A stretch of 64,000 nucleotides of DNA, taken from contig JAZKDB010000001.1 of assembly GCA_040387755.1 (NCBI GenBank), positions 124,001 to 188,000 of the forward strand, written 5' to 3'. Below are positions 46,301 through 54,897 of the stretch, piece after piece (within the stretch, counting starts at the first letter, position 1; each line of letters begins with the position of its first letter). The notes beneath the pieces are model-generated. The model had not been told where the DNA came from. It ran no database searches and was given only the letters and a program-made list of their open reading frames with translations. Source of the DNA: Rurimicrobium sp040387755. Its GTDB lineage: Bacteria; Bacteroidota; Bacteroidia; Chitinophagales; Chitinophagaceae. Both the position numbers and the translations under genes were made by a program.

Positions 46301-49300
46301 TCCAAGAGCTTTGATAGCTGTTGTGGTAAATGCATTGCCAGCGGCACCAACTGTAACAACACCTGTTACTTATTGTGTTGGAGCAACTGCGTCAGCATTG
46401 ACAGCGACTGGAACAGGATTATTATGGTACACAGTAGCGACTGGTGGAACAGGTTCTGCAACAGCCCCAACACCAAGTACAGCAACAGCAGGTACTACCA
46501 ATTATTATGTAAGTCAAACAAATGCAACCACAGGATGTGAAGGGCCACGAGCTTTGATAGCTGTTGTGGTAAATGCATTGCCAGCGGCACCAACGGTAAC
46601 AACACCTGTTACTTATTGTGTTGGAGCAACTGCGTCAGCATTGACAGCAACCGGAACAGGATTATTATGGTACACAGTAGCGACTGGCGGAACGGGTTCG
46701 GCAACAGCGCCTACTCCAAGTACAGCAACAGCAGGTACAACCAATTATTATGTAAGTCAAACTAATGCAACAACAGGTTGTGAAGGTCCGAGAGCTTTGA
46801 TAGCGGTAGTAGTAAATGCTTTACCAGCTGCTCCAACGGTTACCACACCAGTTACTTATTGTGTGGGAGCTACAGCTTCGGCTTTAACTGCTACGGGCAC
46901 TGGATTATTGTGGTATACAACTGCAACGGGTGGAACAGGTTCTGCAACAGCACCAACTCCAAGTACAGCAACAGCAGGTACCACCAATTATTATGTAAGT
47001 CAGACTAATGCAACAACAGGATGTGAAGGTCCACGAGCTTTGATTGCTGTGGTTGTGAATCCACTGCCTGCAGTACCAACTGTAACCACACCTGTTACCT
47101 ATTGTGTTGGAGCTACAGCATCAGCATTGACGGCAACCGGCACAGGATTATTATGGTACACAGTAGCGACTGGCGGCACGGGTTCGGCAACAGCACCTAC
47201 TCCAAGTACAGCAACAGCAGGAACAACCAATTATTATGTAAGTCAAACGAATGCAACAACAGGATGTGAAGGTCCACGAGCTTTGATTGCTGTGGTTGTG
47301 AATCCACTGCCTGCAGTACCAACTGTAACCACACCTGTTACCTATTGTGTTGGAGCTACAGCATCAGCATTGACGGCAACCGGCACAGGATTATTATGGT
47401 ACACAGTAGCGACTGGCGGCACGGGTTCGGCAACAGCACCTACTCCAAGTACTGCAACAGCTGGTACAACCAATTATTATGTAAGTCAAACGAATGCAAC
47501 CACAGGATGTGAAGGTCCACGAGCTTTGATAGCTGTAGTAGTAAATGCATTGCCAGCCGCTCCAACGGTTACCACACCAGTTACTTATTGTCAGGGTGCC
47601 ACAGCATCAGCATTGACAGCGACTGGCACAGGATTATTGTGGTATACAACAGCAACTGGCGGAACAGGTTCAGCAACAGCGCCTACTCCAAGTACTGCAA
47701 CAGCTGGTACAACCAATTATTATGTAAGTCAAACTAATGCAACTACAGGTTGCGAAGGTCCGAGAGCTTTGATAGCAGTAGTAGTAAATGCTTTACCAGC
47801 TGCTCCAACGGTTACTACACCAATTACTTATTGTCAAGGTGTAACAGCATCTGCACTTACAGCAACAGGTACCGGATTATTGTGGTATACAGGACCAACC
47901 GGCGGCACCGGAGTAACAACAGCGCCTACTCCAAGTACAGCGACAGCCGGTACAACGAATTATTATGTAAGCCAAACCAATGCAACAACAGGTTGCGAAG
48001 GTCCGAGAGCTTTGATAGCTGTTGTGGTAAATGCATTGCCAGCGGCACCAACGGTAACGACACCGGTTACTTATTGTGTTGGTGCTACTTCATCAGCATT
48101 GACGGCAACCGGCACAGGATTATTATGGTACACGGTAGCGACTGGAGGAACAGGCAGCGCAACAGCGCCTACTCCAAGTACAGCAACAGCAGGCACTACC
48201 GATTATTATGTAAGTCAAACGAATGCAACAACAGGATGTGAAAGTCCAAGAGCTTTGATAGCCGTTGTGGTAAATGCATTGCCAGCCGCTCCAACGGTAA
48301 CGACACCGGTTACTTATTGTGTTGGTGCTACTTCATCAGCATTGACGGCAACCGGCACAGGATTATTATGGTATACAACAGCTACTGGCGGAATAGGTAG
48401 CGCAACAGCTCCAACTCCAAGTACAGCAACAGCTGGTACCACCAACTATTACGTAAGTCAAACAAGCGGATTGTCTTGTGAAGGTCCGAGAGCTTTGATA
48501 GCGGTAGTAGTAAATGCATTACCTGCGGCACCAACCGTAACAACCCCAGTTACCTATTGTGAGGGAGCATCAGCGTCACCATTGACCGCAACCGGCATAG
48601 GGTTATTGTGGTATACAACAGCTACTGGCGGTACAGGTAGCGCAACAGCGCCAACACCAAGTACAGCAACAGCAGGTACTACCAATTATTATGTGAGTCA
48701 AACAAATACAATTACTGGTTGTGAAGGACCCCGTTCATTAATAGCGGTTGTAGTGAATGCATTGCCAGCGGCACCAACAGTAACCACACCAGTTAATTAT
48801 TGTGTTGGTGCTACAGCATCCATACTTTCCGCAACAGGAACCGGATTATTATGGTACACAGTAGCGACTGGCGGCACGGGTTCGGCAACAGCACCTACTC
48901 CAAGTACAGCAACAGCAGGAACAACCAATTATTATGTAAGTCAAACGAATGCAATCACAGGTTGCGAAGGTCCGAGAGCTCTGATAGCTGTTGTGGTAAA
49001 TGCATTGCCAGCAGCTCCAACGGTTACCACACCAGTTACTTATTGTCAGGGTGCTACTGCATCTGCATTAACAGCCACTGGCACGGGATTATTGTGGTAC
49101 ACAGTGGCCACTGGAGGAACAGGCAGTGCAACAGCCCCTACGCCAAGCACAGCAACAGCAGGCACCACCAATTATTATGTAAGTCAGACTAATGCAACCA
49201 CAGGATGTGAAGGTCCAAGAGCTTTGATAGAGGTAGTGGTTAATCCTCTTCCAGCAGCACCAACCGTAACCACACCAGTTACTTATTGTCAGGGAGCTAC

Positions 49301-52300
49301 TGCATCAGCACTTACCGCAACAGGTACCGGATTATTGTGGTATACAGTAGCAACAGGTGGAGCGGGTAGTGCAACAGCCCCAACTCCAAGTACAGCAACA
49401 GCAGGTACAACAAATTATTATGTAAGTCAAACCAATGCAACTACAGGTTGCGAAGGTCCGAGAGCATTGATAGCGGTAGTAGTAAATGCATTGCCTGCAG
49501 CTCCAACTGTAACTACACCTGTTACTTATTGTGTTGGTGCAACTGCAAGTACATTGACAGCAACTGGTACAGGATTATTGTGGTACACAGTAGCTACAGG
49601 AGGTACTGGTAGCGTAACAGCCCCAACTCCAAGTACAGCAACAGCAGGTACTACCAATTATTATGTAAGCCAAACTAATGCAACAACAGGATGTGAAAGT
49701 CCAAGAGCTTTGATAGCAGTTGTCGTGAATCCATTACCAACAATTTCAGGCACATTAGGTGTTTGTTTTGGAAGTACTACGACCCTTACAGGATCAGGGA
49801 CTCCTCATCCAACAACTCCGTGGACTTCATCGGCAACCAGTGTGGCAACAGTATCATCTACTGGTGTTGTAACAGCAGTAACAACGGGTACAACAACAAT
49901 TACTTATACAAATAGTAATGGATGCTCTGTTTCAGCTACAGTAACAGTAAATCCATTACCTACAATTACAATTACTGTTGCAGAAACATCAGGTTTGTTT
50001 CCCAATGATAAAATAGTATGTGATGGTGGCGGGGCAACAATGACTGCTACTGGCGGAACTTCATACCAATGGTGGTATGCAGGCACAATGTATACAACTT
50101 CTCCTGTATGGGGTGTAGGATTTGGAGGTGTCGGAGGATTCCTTTTACAAGTGAAAGTGACCAATTCTTTTGGTTGTATTGACTCTGCATTTGTAACTAT
50201 TACAACAACTCCGCGTCCGACAGCCATTACAGGAATTTTAAGTGCTTGTATAGGTGGTACTTCAGCGCTTGCTTCTACAGGAACGCCTCATCCTACAACG
50301 CCTTGGACATCTTCGGCCCCAGGTGTTGCGACAGTTTCGAGCTCAGGAGTAGTAACAGCAATTGCTGCAGGCACAGCCACTATATCTTATATTAATGATA
50401 ATAATTGTTCGGCATCAGCAACCTTTACAGTGAATCCTGATCCAACAATATCCGGTACTTTAAATACCTGTTTGTTAACAACCAGAACTTTGACAGGTTC
50501 TGGAACTCCCCATCCAACAACACCTTGGACCTCTTCAGCTACAGGTGTAGCTACAATATCAAGCACTGGTGTAGTAACAGCGGTATCTGCCGGTACTACG
50601 ACAATTACTTATATGAATAGTAACGGTTGTACTAAATCTGCAATCTTTACGGTAAATCCATTACCAACCATTAGTCATACAACCGCAGAAACATCAGGTT
50701 TGGCAGCTAATGATGCGATAGTTTGTCATGGCGCATTTGCTGCATTGACAGCCTCAGGCGGTGGTACCTATGAATGGTGGTATGCGGGCTCTGTTTATAC
50801 CACCAGCCCTACAATTTCCGGTGGATTTGCGGGACCAGGAACAGTTGTATTTAAACTTGTTGTAACCAGTACAAGTGGTTGTGTCGATTCTACATTCCCT
50901 TCTGTTTTGGTTCATGCTCCTCTATCCATTTCAGGAACTCTAAGTTCTTGTATTGGAGGCAGTACAACATTAACAGGGTCAGGACCTGATCATACGACAA
51001 CGCCTTGGACATCTTCATCTCCATCTGTAGCTACCATTTCCAGTACAGGAGTTGTGAATGCATTAGCTGCCGGAACAACTACGATTACTTATCAGAATAG
51101 TAATAACTGTACGATAACTGCAACTTATACAGTAAACCCTGATCCTACAATTTCAGGTACACTAAGTGCTTGTATCGGTAATTCATCAACACTTACGGGT
51201 TCAGGTACTCCGCATCCTACCACACCTTGGTCTTCATCGGCTACAGGTGTAGCTACGGTTTCGAGTACTGGTGTAGTTACTGGCGTTACAGCAGGTACAA
51301 CCACGATTACCTATATGAACAATAATGGTTGTATCAAAACAGCAACTTTTACCGTTAATCCGCTTCCAACATCAATTTCAGGAACATTAAGCGCTTGTGT
51401 TGGAGCTACTTCTACTTTAACTGGTGCGGGTACTCCACACCCTACCACTCCATGGACATCATCAGCGCCTGGGGTAGCTACAGTTTCTAGCACAGGGGTT
51501 GTAAGTGGAATTCTTGCCGGAACAACCAGCATTACTTATATGAACAGCAATGGTTGTACCATTTCTGCAACATTTACCGTAAATCCTTTACCTGCAGAAC
51601 CTACGGTGACTACTCCGGTAAATTATTGCGTTGGCGCAACAGCTTCGGCTCTTACCGCAACCGGTACAAGTTTGAAATGGTATTCTGTACCTACAGGCGG
51701 AACAGGCAGTACTACTGCACCAACACCAAGTACTGCATTAGCTGGGTCTATTAACTATTATGTAAGTCAGACCAATGGCTTTACTTGCGAAGGACCAAGA
51801 GCTGTAATCACAGTAAACATTAATGCATTACCTTCTGCTCCAACAGTTACAACACCAGTTACTTATTGTCTGGGAGCAACAGCTTCAGCTCTGACAGCAA
51901 CCGGTACAGGATTATTATGGTATACAGTAGCGACAGGTGGCACGGGTTCTGCAACAGCACCAACTCCAAGTACGGCAACAGCTGGTACAACCAATTATTA
52001 TGTTAGTCAAACAAATCTGGGAACGGGTTGTGAAGGTCCAAGAACTTTAATTGCGGTGGTGGTAAATTCATTGCCTGCAGCCCCAACTGTCACTACACCG
52101 GTTACCTATTGCGCAGGCGCAACTGCCAGTGCATTGACAGCTACAGGTACTGGACTGTTGTGGTATACGGTAGCGACAGGTGGCACCGGTACTACAACTG
52201 CTCCAACACCAAGCACTGCATCAGCCGGTACAACTAACTATTATGTAAGTCAAACGAATGCAACAACAGGATGTGAGAGCCCAAGAGCATTAATAGCTGT

Positions 52301-54722
52301 AGTGGTGAATGCATTACCTGCTGCACCTACCGTAACCACTCCGGTTAATTATTGTCTCGGAGCTACAGCGTCTGCACTTACTGCAACCGGTACAAGTTTG
52401 CTCTGGTATACAGTGGCAACTGGTGGAACTGGTTCTGCAACAGCACCAACACCAAGTACAGCAACTGCAGGTACAACAAACTATTATGTAAGTCAAACTA
52501 ATACAACCACGGGTTGTGAAGGTCCACGAGCCTTAATTGCAGTTGTTGTGAATGCACTGCCTTCTGCACCTACTGTTACCACTCCTGTCAATTATTGTCA
52601 GGGAGCAACAGCAACTGCATTGACAGCAACAGGTACTGGCTTGCTTTGGTATACTGTGGCTACCGGTGGAACGGGAAGTGCAACAGCACCAACTCCTAGT
52701 ACTGCTACAGTTGGTACAACCAATTATTATGTGAGTCAAACAAGTGCTACAACAGGTTGTGAAGGTCCAAGAGCATTAATAGCAGTTGTGGTAAATGTTT
52801 TACCTGCCGCACCAACAGTAACTACACCCGTCACTTATTGTGCAGGAGCAACGGCGAGCGTACTAACTGCAACTGGTACACTATTGAAATGGTATACTGT
52901 ATCTACCGGCGGAACAGGTAGTGCAACAGCACCCACTCCAAGTACGGCAACTGCTGGAACGACCAATTATTATGTGAGCCAAACAAATACAATCACTGGT
53001 TGTGAAGGTTCAAGAGCATTAATTGCTGTTGTAGTAAATGCTTTACCTACAGCTCCAACAGTGACCACACCCATTACTTATTGTCAGAATGCAACTTCAT
53101 CTGTCCTTACAGCAACAGGTACAAGTCTGAAATGGTATACAGTAGCAACAGGAGGTACCGGTAGCACAACAGCACCAACACCAAGTACAGCTACTGCAGG
53201 TACATTCAATTATTATGTAAGTCAAACAAACGGTACTACAGGATGTGAAAGCCCAAGAGCATTGATTGCTGTGGTGATTAATCCATTACCAACGGCTCCG
53301 ACAATAACTACTCCGGTAAATTATTGTCAGGGTGCAACCGCCACTGCATTAACCGCAACTGGTACAAGCTTGTTGTGGTATACTGCAGCTACCGGAGGAA
53401 CAGGAAGTGCAACTGCACCAACGCCAAGTACAGCTACAGTGGGTTCTACTAATTATTATGTTAGTCAGACTACGGCACTTGGTTGCGAAGGCCCACGTGC
53501 ATTGATTGTAGTGAGCATTAATCCTATACCTGTAGCTCCAACTGTTACTACACCGGTTAACTTATGTAGAGGAATAACGGCATCGGCACTTACAGCGTCA
53601 GGTACAAATCTGAAATGGTATACAGTGGCAACAGGAGGTACAGGAAGTTCTACCGCTCCGGTACCAAGCACTGCCTCTTTAGGTACTACCAACTACTATG
53701 TAAGTCAAACCAGTACTTTTGGTTGCGAAGGGCCACGATCCTTGATTGTGGTAACAGTAAATCCTCTACCAATAGTAACTATAACTTCAATGTCTCCTTA
53801 TGGATTCTTCTATTGTAAAGGATTGAAGGTTACTCTGAAAGCAAATTCAACAACTGCGAAACTATACAATTGGGATTTTGCCGGCACACCAATTGCCACA
53901 GCTACTTCTGATACGCTATCAGTGGGTGTTACAGGTACATGGGGTGTTACAGTAAAAGATACATTTGGATGCCCTGCAAGAGCAACTGTATTTGTCAGCG
54001 AAGCTCCGGCATCAGAGAAAGCGGTATTGACTCCAACTAAGGCTCAGATTTGTGAGGAGGGTTCAGTATTGCTTACCTGCAATCCAGGTTTTGTAAGTTA
54101 TACTTATCAGTGGTTCAAAGACGGACTTCCTATTTTGCCATTGACTCCGAAGGATAATCTAAAGAACGCAACACTTCCGGGTACTTATATTGTTTATGTG
54201 ATGAATACTTACGGATGCTACGATACAACAAATGTTACTGTAGTAACCAACTATCCTAAACCAATAAAACCTGTAATTACCAATACGGCACCTTTACTAC
54301 AAATACCTGCTATATACACCTATTATCAGTGGTATAAAAACGGTGCAATAATTGTAGGTGCAAACAGCTATAAGTTACTGACTACAACTGGTGGCTTATA
54401 CCATGTTCAGGTTACCGATGAAAATGGATGTCTCAATTATTCTGATACAGTTACGATTCTTGGTCCTAACGGTATTAAGAATACTGTTTCACAGGAAGTA
54501 TTGAAGATTTATCCTAACCCTACCAGAAGCATTGTCAATATTGATGCCCCTGTAAGAGTAGATGTTGAGGTAACTGATGTTACTGGTCGTCAAATTTATT
54601 CAGGTAAAGACGTGAAATCTGTAAATATGGAAAATGTTGCTGATGGAACTTATATCTTCAGAATATTTGACGAAAATCATCAATTAATTACTGTTCAGAA
54701 AATTAATAAACTGAGTAACTAA
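43350..54722 (+). CDS. Giant T9SS-exported surface protein with 35 Ig_7-type repeats and a BIG2-like insert
   Basis: The 3790-aa product has a signal peptide (1-28, ending TYAQ) and, unlike the other giants, no NHL propeller. Residues 32 to about 2128 are 26 Ig_7-type repeats, mostly exactly 81 aa. Residues about 2129-2750 are a different block: six BIG2-like units (pattern SGTL.AC.G, TLTGSGTPHPTTPWTSS, GVATVSSTGVVTAV.AGTTTITY) with two PKD-like units inserted. Nine more Ig_7 repeats (2751-3473) follow, then PKD/Ig-like domains and a T9SS type A sorting domain (LKIYPNPTRSIVNIDA). The near-identical repeats of the first block indicate recent amplification. Likely a long surface adhesin or matrix protein. 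Confidence 0.92.
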   Translation: MKSHFYTRVLSFLFLSILFFSAQETYAQPAAPTVTTPVTYCKDATASALTATGTSLLWYTTATGGTGSAIAPVPSTATAGTTNYYVTQSDTSGESARALIAVVVNPLPSAPTVIPSIDYCQGYSSSTLSATGTGLLWYTTATGGTGSATAPTPSTVTAGTTYYYVTQTNATTGCESPRSSIEINVLATPSSPAVTTPVNYCIGATSVALTATGTSLLWYTTATGGTGTSTAPIPSTATLGTTNYYVSQTAIISGCESPRSLIVVNVNPLPAAPTVTTPVTYCVGATAIPLTATGTSLRWYTTATGGVGSATAPTPSTATAGTTDYYVSQINVFGCEGPRALISVVVNALPAAPTVTTPVTYCVGATASALTATGTGLLWYTAATGGTGSATAPTPSTASAGTTNYYVTQTNATTGCESPRALIAVVVNALPAAPTVTSPVNYCVGATASALTATGTGLLWYTTATGGTGSATAPTPSTATAGTTNYYVSQTNATTGCEGPRALIAVVVNALPAAPAVTTPVIYCQGATASALTATGTGLLWYTTATGGTGSATAPTPSTATAGTTNYYVSQTNATTGCEGPRALIAVVVNALPAAPTVTTPVNYCIGATATALTATGTGLLWYTTATGGTGSATAPTPSTATAGTTNYYVTQTNATTGCESPRALIAVVVNASPAAPTVVSPVSYCRGEVASPLTATGTGLLWYTVPTGGTGSATAPTPSTAIIGPTDYYVSQTSGFGCESARATITVNIRALPVAPTVTTPVTYCQGATASPLTATGTGLLWYTTATGGTGSATAPTPSTATAGTTNYYVSQTSASTSCEGPRALIAVVVNALPAAPTVTTPVTYCVGATASALTATGTGLLWYTTATGGTGSATAPTPSTATAGTTNYYVTQTNATTGCESPRALIAVIVNALPAAPTVTTPVNYCVGATASALTATGTGLLWYTVATGGTGSTTAPTPSTATAGTTNYYVSQTNATTGCESPRALIAVVVNALPAAPTVTTPVTYCVGATASALTATGTGLLWYTVATGGTGSATAPTPSTATAGTTNYYVSQTNATTGCEGPRALIAVVVNALPAAPTVTTPVTYCVGATASALTATGTGLLWYTVATGGTGSATAPTPSTATAGTTNYYVSQTNATTGCEGPRALIAVVVNALPAAPTVTTPVTYCVGATASALTATGTGLLWYTTATGGTGSATAPTPSTATAGTTNYYVSQTNATTGCEGPRALIAVVVNPLPAVPTVTTPVTYCVGATASALTATGTGLLWYTVATGGTGSATAPTPSTATAGTTNYYVSQTNATTGCEGPRALIAVVVNPLPAVPTVTTPVTYCVGATASALTATGTGLLWYTVATGGTGSATAPTPSTATAGTTNYYVSQTNATTGCEGPRALIAVVVNALPAAPTVTTPVTYCQGATASALTATGTGLLWYTTATGGTGSATAPTPSTATAGTTNYYVSQTNATTGCEGPRALIAVVVNALPAAPTVTTPITYCQGVTASALTATGTGLLWYTGPTGGTGVTTAPTPSTATAGTTNYYVSQTNATTGCEGPRALIAVVVNALPAAPTVTTPVTYCVGATSSALTATGTGLLWYTVATGGTGSATAPTPSTATAGTTDYYVSQTNATTGCESPRALIAVVVNALPAAPTVTTPVTYCVGATSSALTATGTGLLWYTTATGGIGSATAPTPSTATAGTTNYYVSQTSGLSCEGPRALIAVVVNALPAAPTVTTPVTYCEGASASPLTATGIGLLWYTTATGGTGSATAPTPSTATAGTTNYYVSQTNTITGCEGPRSLIAVVVNALPAAPTVTTPVNYCVGATASILSATGTGLLWYTVATGGTGSATAPTPSTATAGTTNYYVSQTNAITGCEGPRALIAVVVNALPAAPTVTTPVTYCQGATASALTATGTGLLWYTVATGGTGSATAPTPSTATAGTTNYYVSQTNATTGCEGPRALIEVVVNPLPAAPTVTTPVTYCQGATASALTATGTGLLWYTVATGGAGSATAPTPSTATAGTTNYYVSQTNATTGCEGPRALIAVVVNALPAAPTVTTPVTYCVGATASTLTATGTGLLWYTVATGGTGSVTAPTPSTATAGTTNYYVSQTNATTGCESPRALIAVVVNPLPTISGTLGVCFGSTTTLTGSGTPHPTTPWTSSATSVATVSSTGVVTAVTTGTTTITYTNSNGCSVSATVTVNPLPTITITVAETSGLFPNDKIVCDGGGATMTATGGTSYQWWYAGTMYTTSPVWGVGFGGVGGFLLQVKVTNSFGCIDSAFVTITTTPRPTAITGILSACIGGTSALASTGTPHPTTPWTSSAPGVATVSSSGVVTAIAAGTATISYINDNNCSASATFTVNPDPTISGTLNTCLLTTRTLTGSGTPHPTTPWTSSATGVATISSTGVVTAVSAGTTTITYMNSNGCTKSAIFTVNPLPTISHTTAETSGLAANDAIVCHGAFAALTASGGGTYEWWYAGSVYTTSPTISGGFAGPGTVVFKLVVTSTSGCVDSTFPSVLVHAPLSISGTLSSCIGGSTTLTGSGPDHTTTPWTSSSPSVATISSTGVVNALAAGTTTITYQNSNNCTITATYTVNPDPTISGTLSACIGNSSTLTGSGTPHPTTPWSSSATGVATVSSTGVVTGVTAGTTTITYMNNNGCIKTATFTVNPLPTSISGTLSACVGATSTLTGAGTPHPTTPWTSSAPGVATVSSTGVVSGILAGTTSITYMNSNGCTISATFTVNPLPAEPTVTTPVNYCVGATASALTATGTSLKWYSVPTGGTGSTTAPTPSTALAGSINYYVSQTNGFTCEGPRAVITVNINALPSAPTVTTPVTYCLGATASALTATGTGLLWYTVATGGTGSATAPTPSTATAGTTNYYVSQTNLGTGCEGPRTLIAVVVNSLPAAPTVTTPVTYCAGATASALTATGTGLLWYTVATGGTGTTTAPTPSTASAGTTNYYVSQTNATTGCESPRALIAVVVNALPAAPTVTTPVNYCLGATASALTATGTSLLWYTVATGGTGSATAPTPSTATAGTTNYYVSQTNTTTGCEGPRALIAVVVNALPSAPTVTTPVNYCQGATATALTATGTGLLWYTVATGGTGSATAPTPSTATVGTTNYYVSQTSATTGCEGPRALIAVVVNVLPAAPTVTTPVTYCAGATASVLTATGTLLKWYTVSTGGTGSATAPTPSTATAGTTNYYVSQTNTITGCEGSRALIAVVVNALPTAPTVTTPITYCQNATSSVLTATGTSLKWYTVATGGTGSTTAPTPSTATAGTFNYYVSQTNGTTGCESPRALIAVVINPLPTAPTITTPVNYCQGATATALTATGTSLLWYTAATGGTGSATAPTPSTATVGSTNYYVSQTTALGCEGPRALIVVSINPIPVAPTVTTPVNLCRGITASALTASGTNLKWYTVATGGTGSSTAPVPSTASLGTTNYYVSQTSTFGCEGPRSLIVVTVNPLPIVTITSMSPYGFFYCKGLKVTLKANSTTAKLYNWDFAGTPIATATSDTLSVGVTGTWGVTVKDTFGCPARATVFVSEAPASEKAVLTPTKAQICEEGSVLLTCNPGFVSYTYQWFKDGLPILPLTPKDNLKNATLPGTYIVYVMNTYGCYDTTNVTVVTNYPKPIKPVITNTAPLLQIPAIYTYYQWYKNGAIIVGANSYKLLTTTGGLYHVQVTDENGCLNYSDTVTILGPNGIKNTVSQEVLKIYPNPTRSIVNIDAPVRVDVEVTDVTGRQIYSGKDVKSVNMENVADGTYIFRIFDENHQLITVQKINKLSN
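43443..49734 (+). repeat. Coding tandem array: 26 Ig_7-type repeats, mostly 243 bp
   Basis: The unit is 81 codons (PTVTTPVTYCVGATASALTA to VVVNALPAA). Units 11-25 are the most homogeneous at DNA level. The stretch 47007-47209 recurs without a mismatch one period later (243 bp on), so units 16 and 17 are a very recent duplication. Confidence 0.9.
49735..51599 (+). repeat. Coding block of six BIG2-like and two PKD-like units
   Basis: The order is BIG2, PKD, BIG2, BIG2, PKD, BIG2, BIG2, BIG2. The BIG2-like units share TPHPTTPWTSSA and STGVV; the PKD-like units share AETSGL..ND.IVC and the WWYAG segment. The block splits the Ig_7 array in two. Confidence 0.8.
51600..53768 (+). repeat. Coding tandem array: nine further Ig_7-type repeats
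   Basis: Nine units of about 81 codons resume after the BIG2 block. The last two or three are more diverged and resemble the C-terminal repeats of the other giant proteins (LKWYTVATGG, GCEGPR). Confidence 0.85.
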
Positions 54723-54747
54723 TTCTTTGATTTCAATTTTATAATGG

Positions 54748-54776
54748 CAAGGGGACTCAAATTTTGAGTCCCCTTG
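54748..54776 (+). terminator. Hairpin after the 3790-aa giant gene
   Basis: CAAGGGGACTCAAA pairs with TTTGAGTCCCCTTG in a perfect 14-bp stem 26 nt past the stop codon. The following T tract is short (TTGT), so termination strength is uncertain. Confidence 0.75.
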
Positions 54777-54869
54777 TTGTATATGATAATGATGCTTTGA
54801 TAGAGGTGATTTATGGGGGATAATAATAATAAAACCCTTATCCCTAAAAGCTAATTCAATTTGTTCTTG

Positions 54870-54877
54870 TATTTTTG
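54870..54877 (+). promoter_or_regulatory. -7 box of the dipeptidyl peptidase gene
   Basis: TATTTTTG matches TAnnTTTG perfectly and lies 20 nt before the ATG. No TTTG is found at the usual -33 distance. Confidence 0.5.
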
Positions 54878-54897
54878 AGGTTCTTATAAAATAATCT

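Noticed and set aside
47750..48241. A 163-codon frame in the +2 register within the 3790-aa gene, and many similar frames in all giant arrays
   Set aside because: These frames are shadows produced by the periodic repeats; their translations are Cys/Ser/Asn/Arg-rich and follow the repeat period.
43443..49734. Regular direct repeats that could suggest a CRISPR array
   Set aside because: The units are 243 bp, contiguous without unique spacers, and translate in frame as Ig-like domains.
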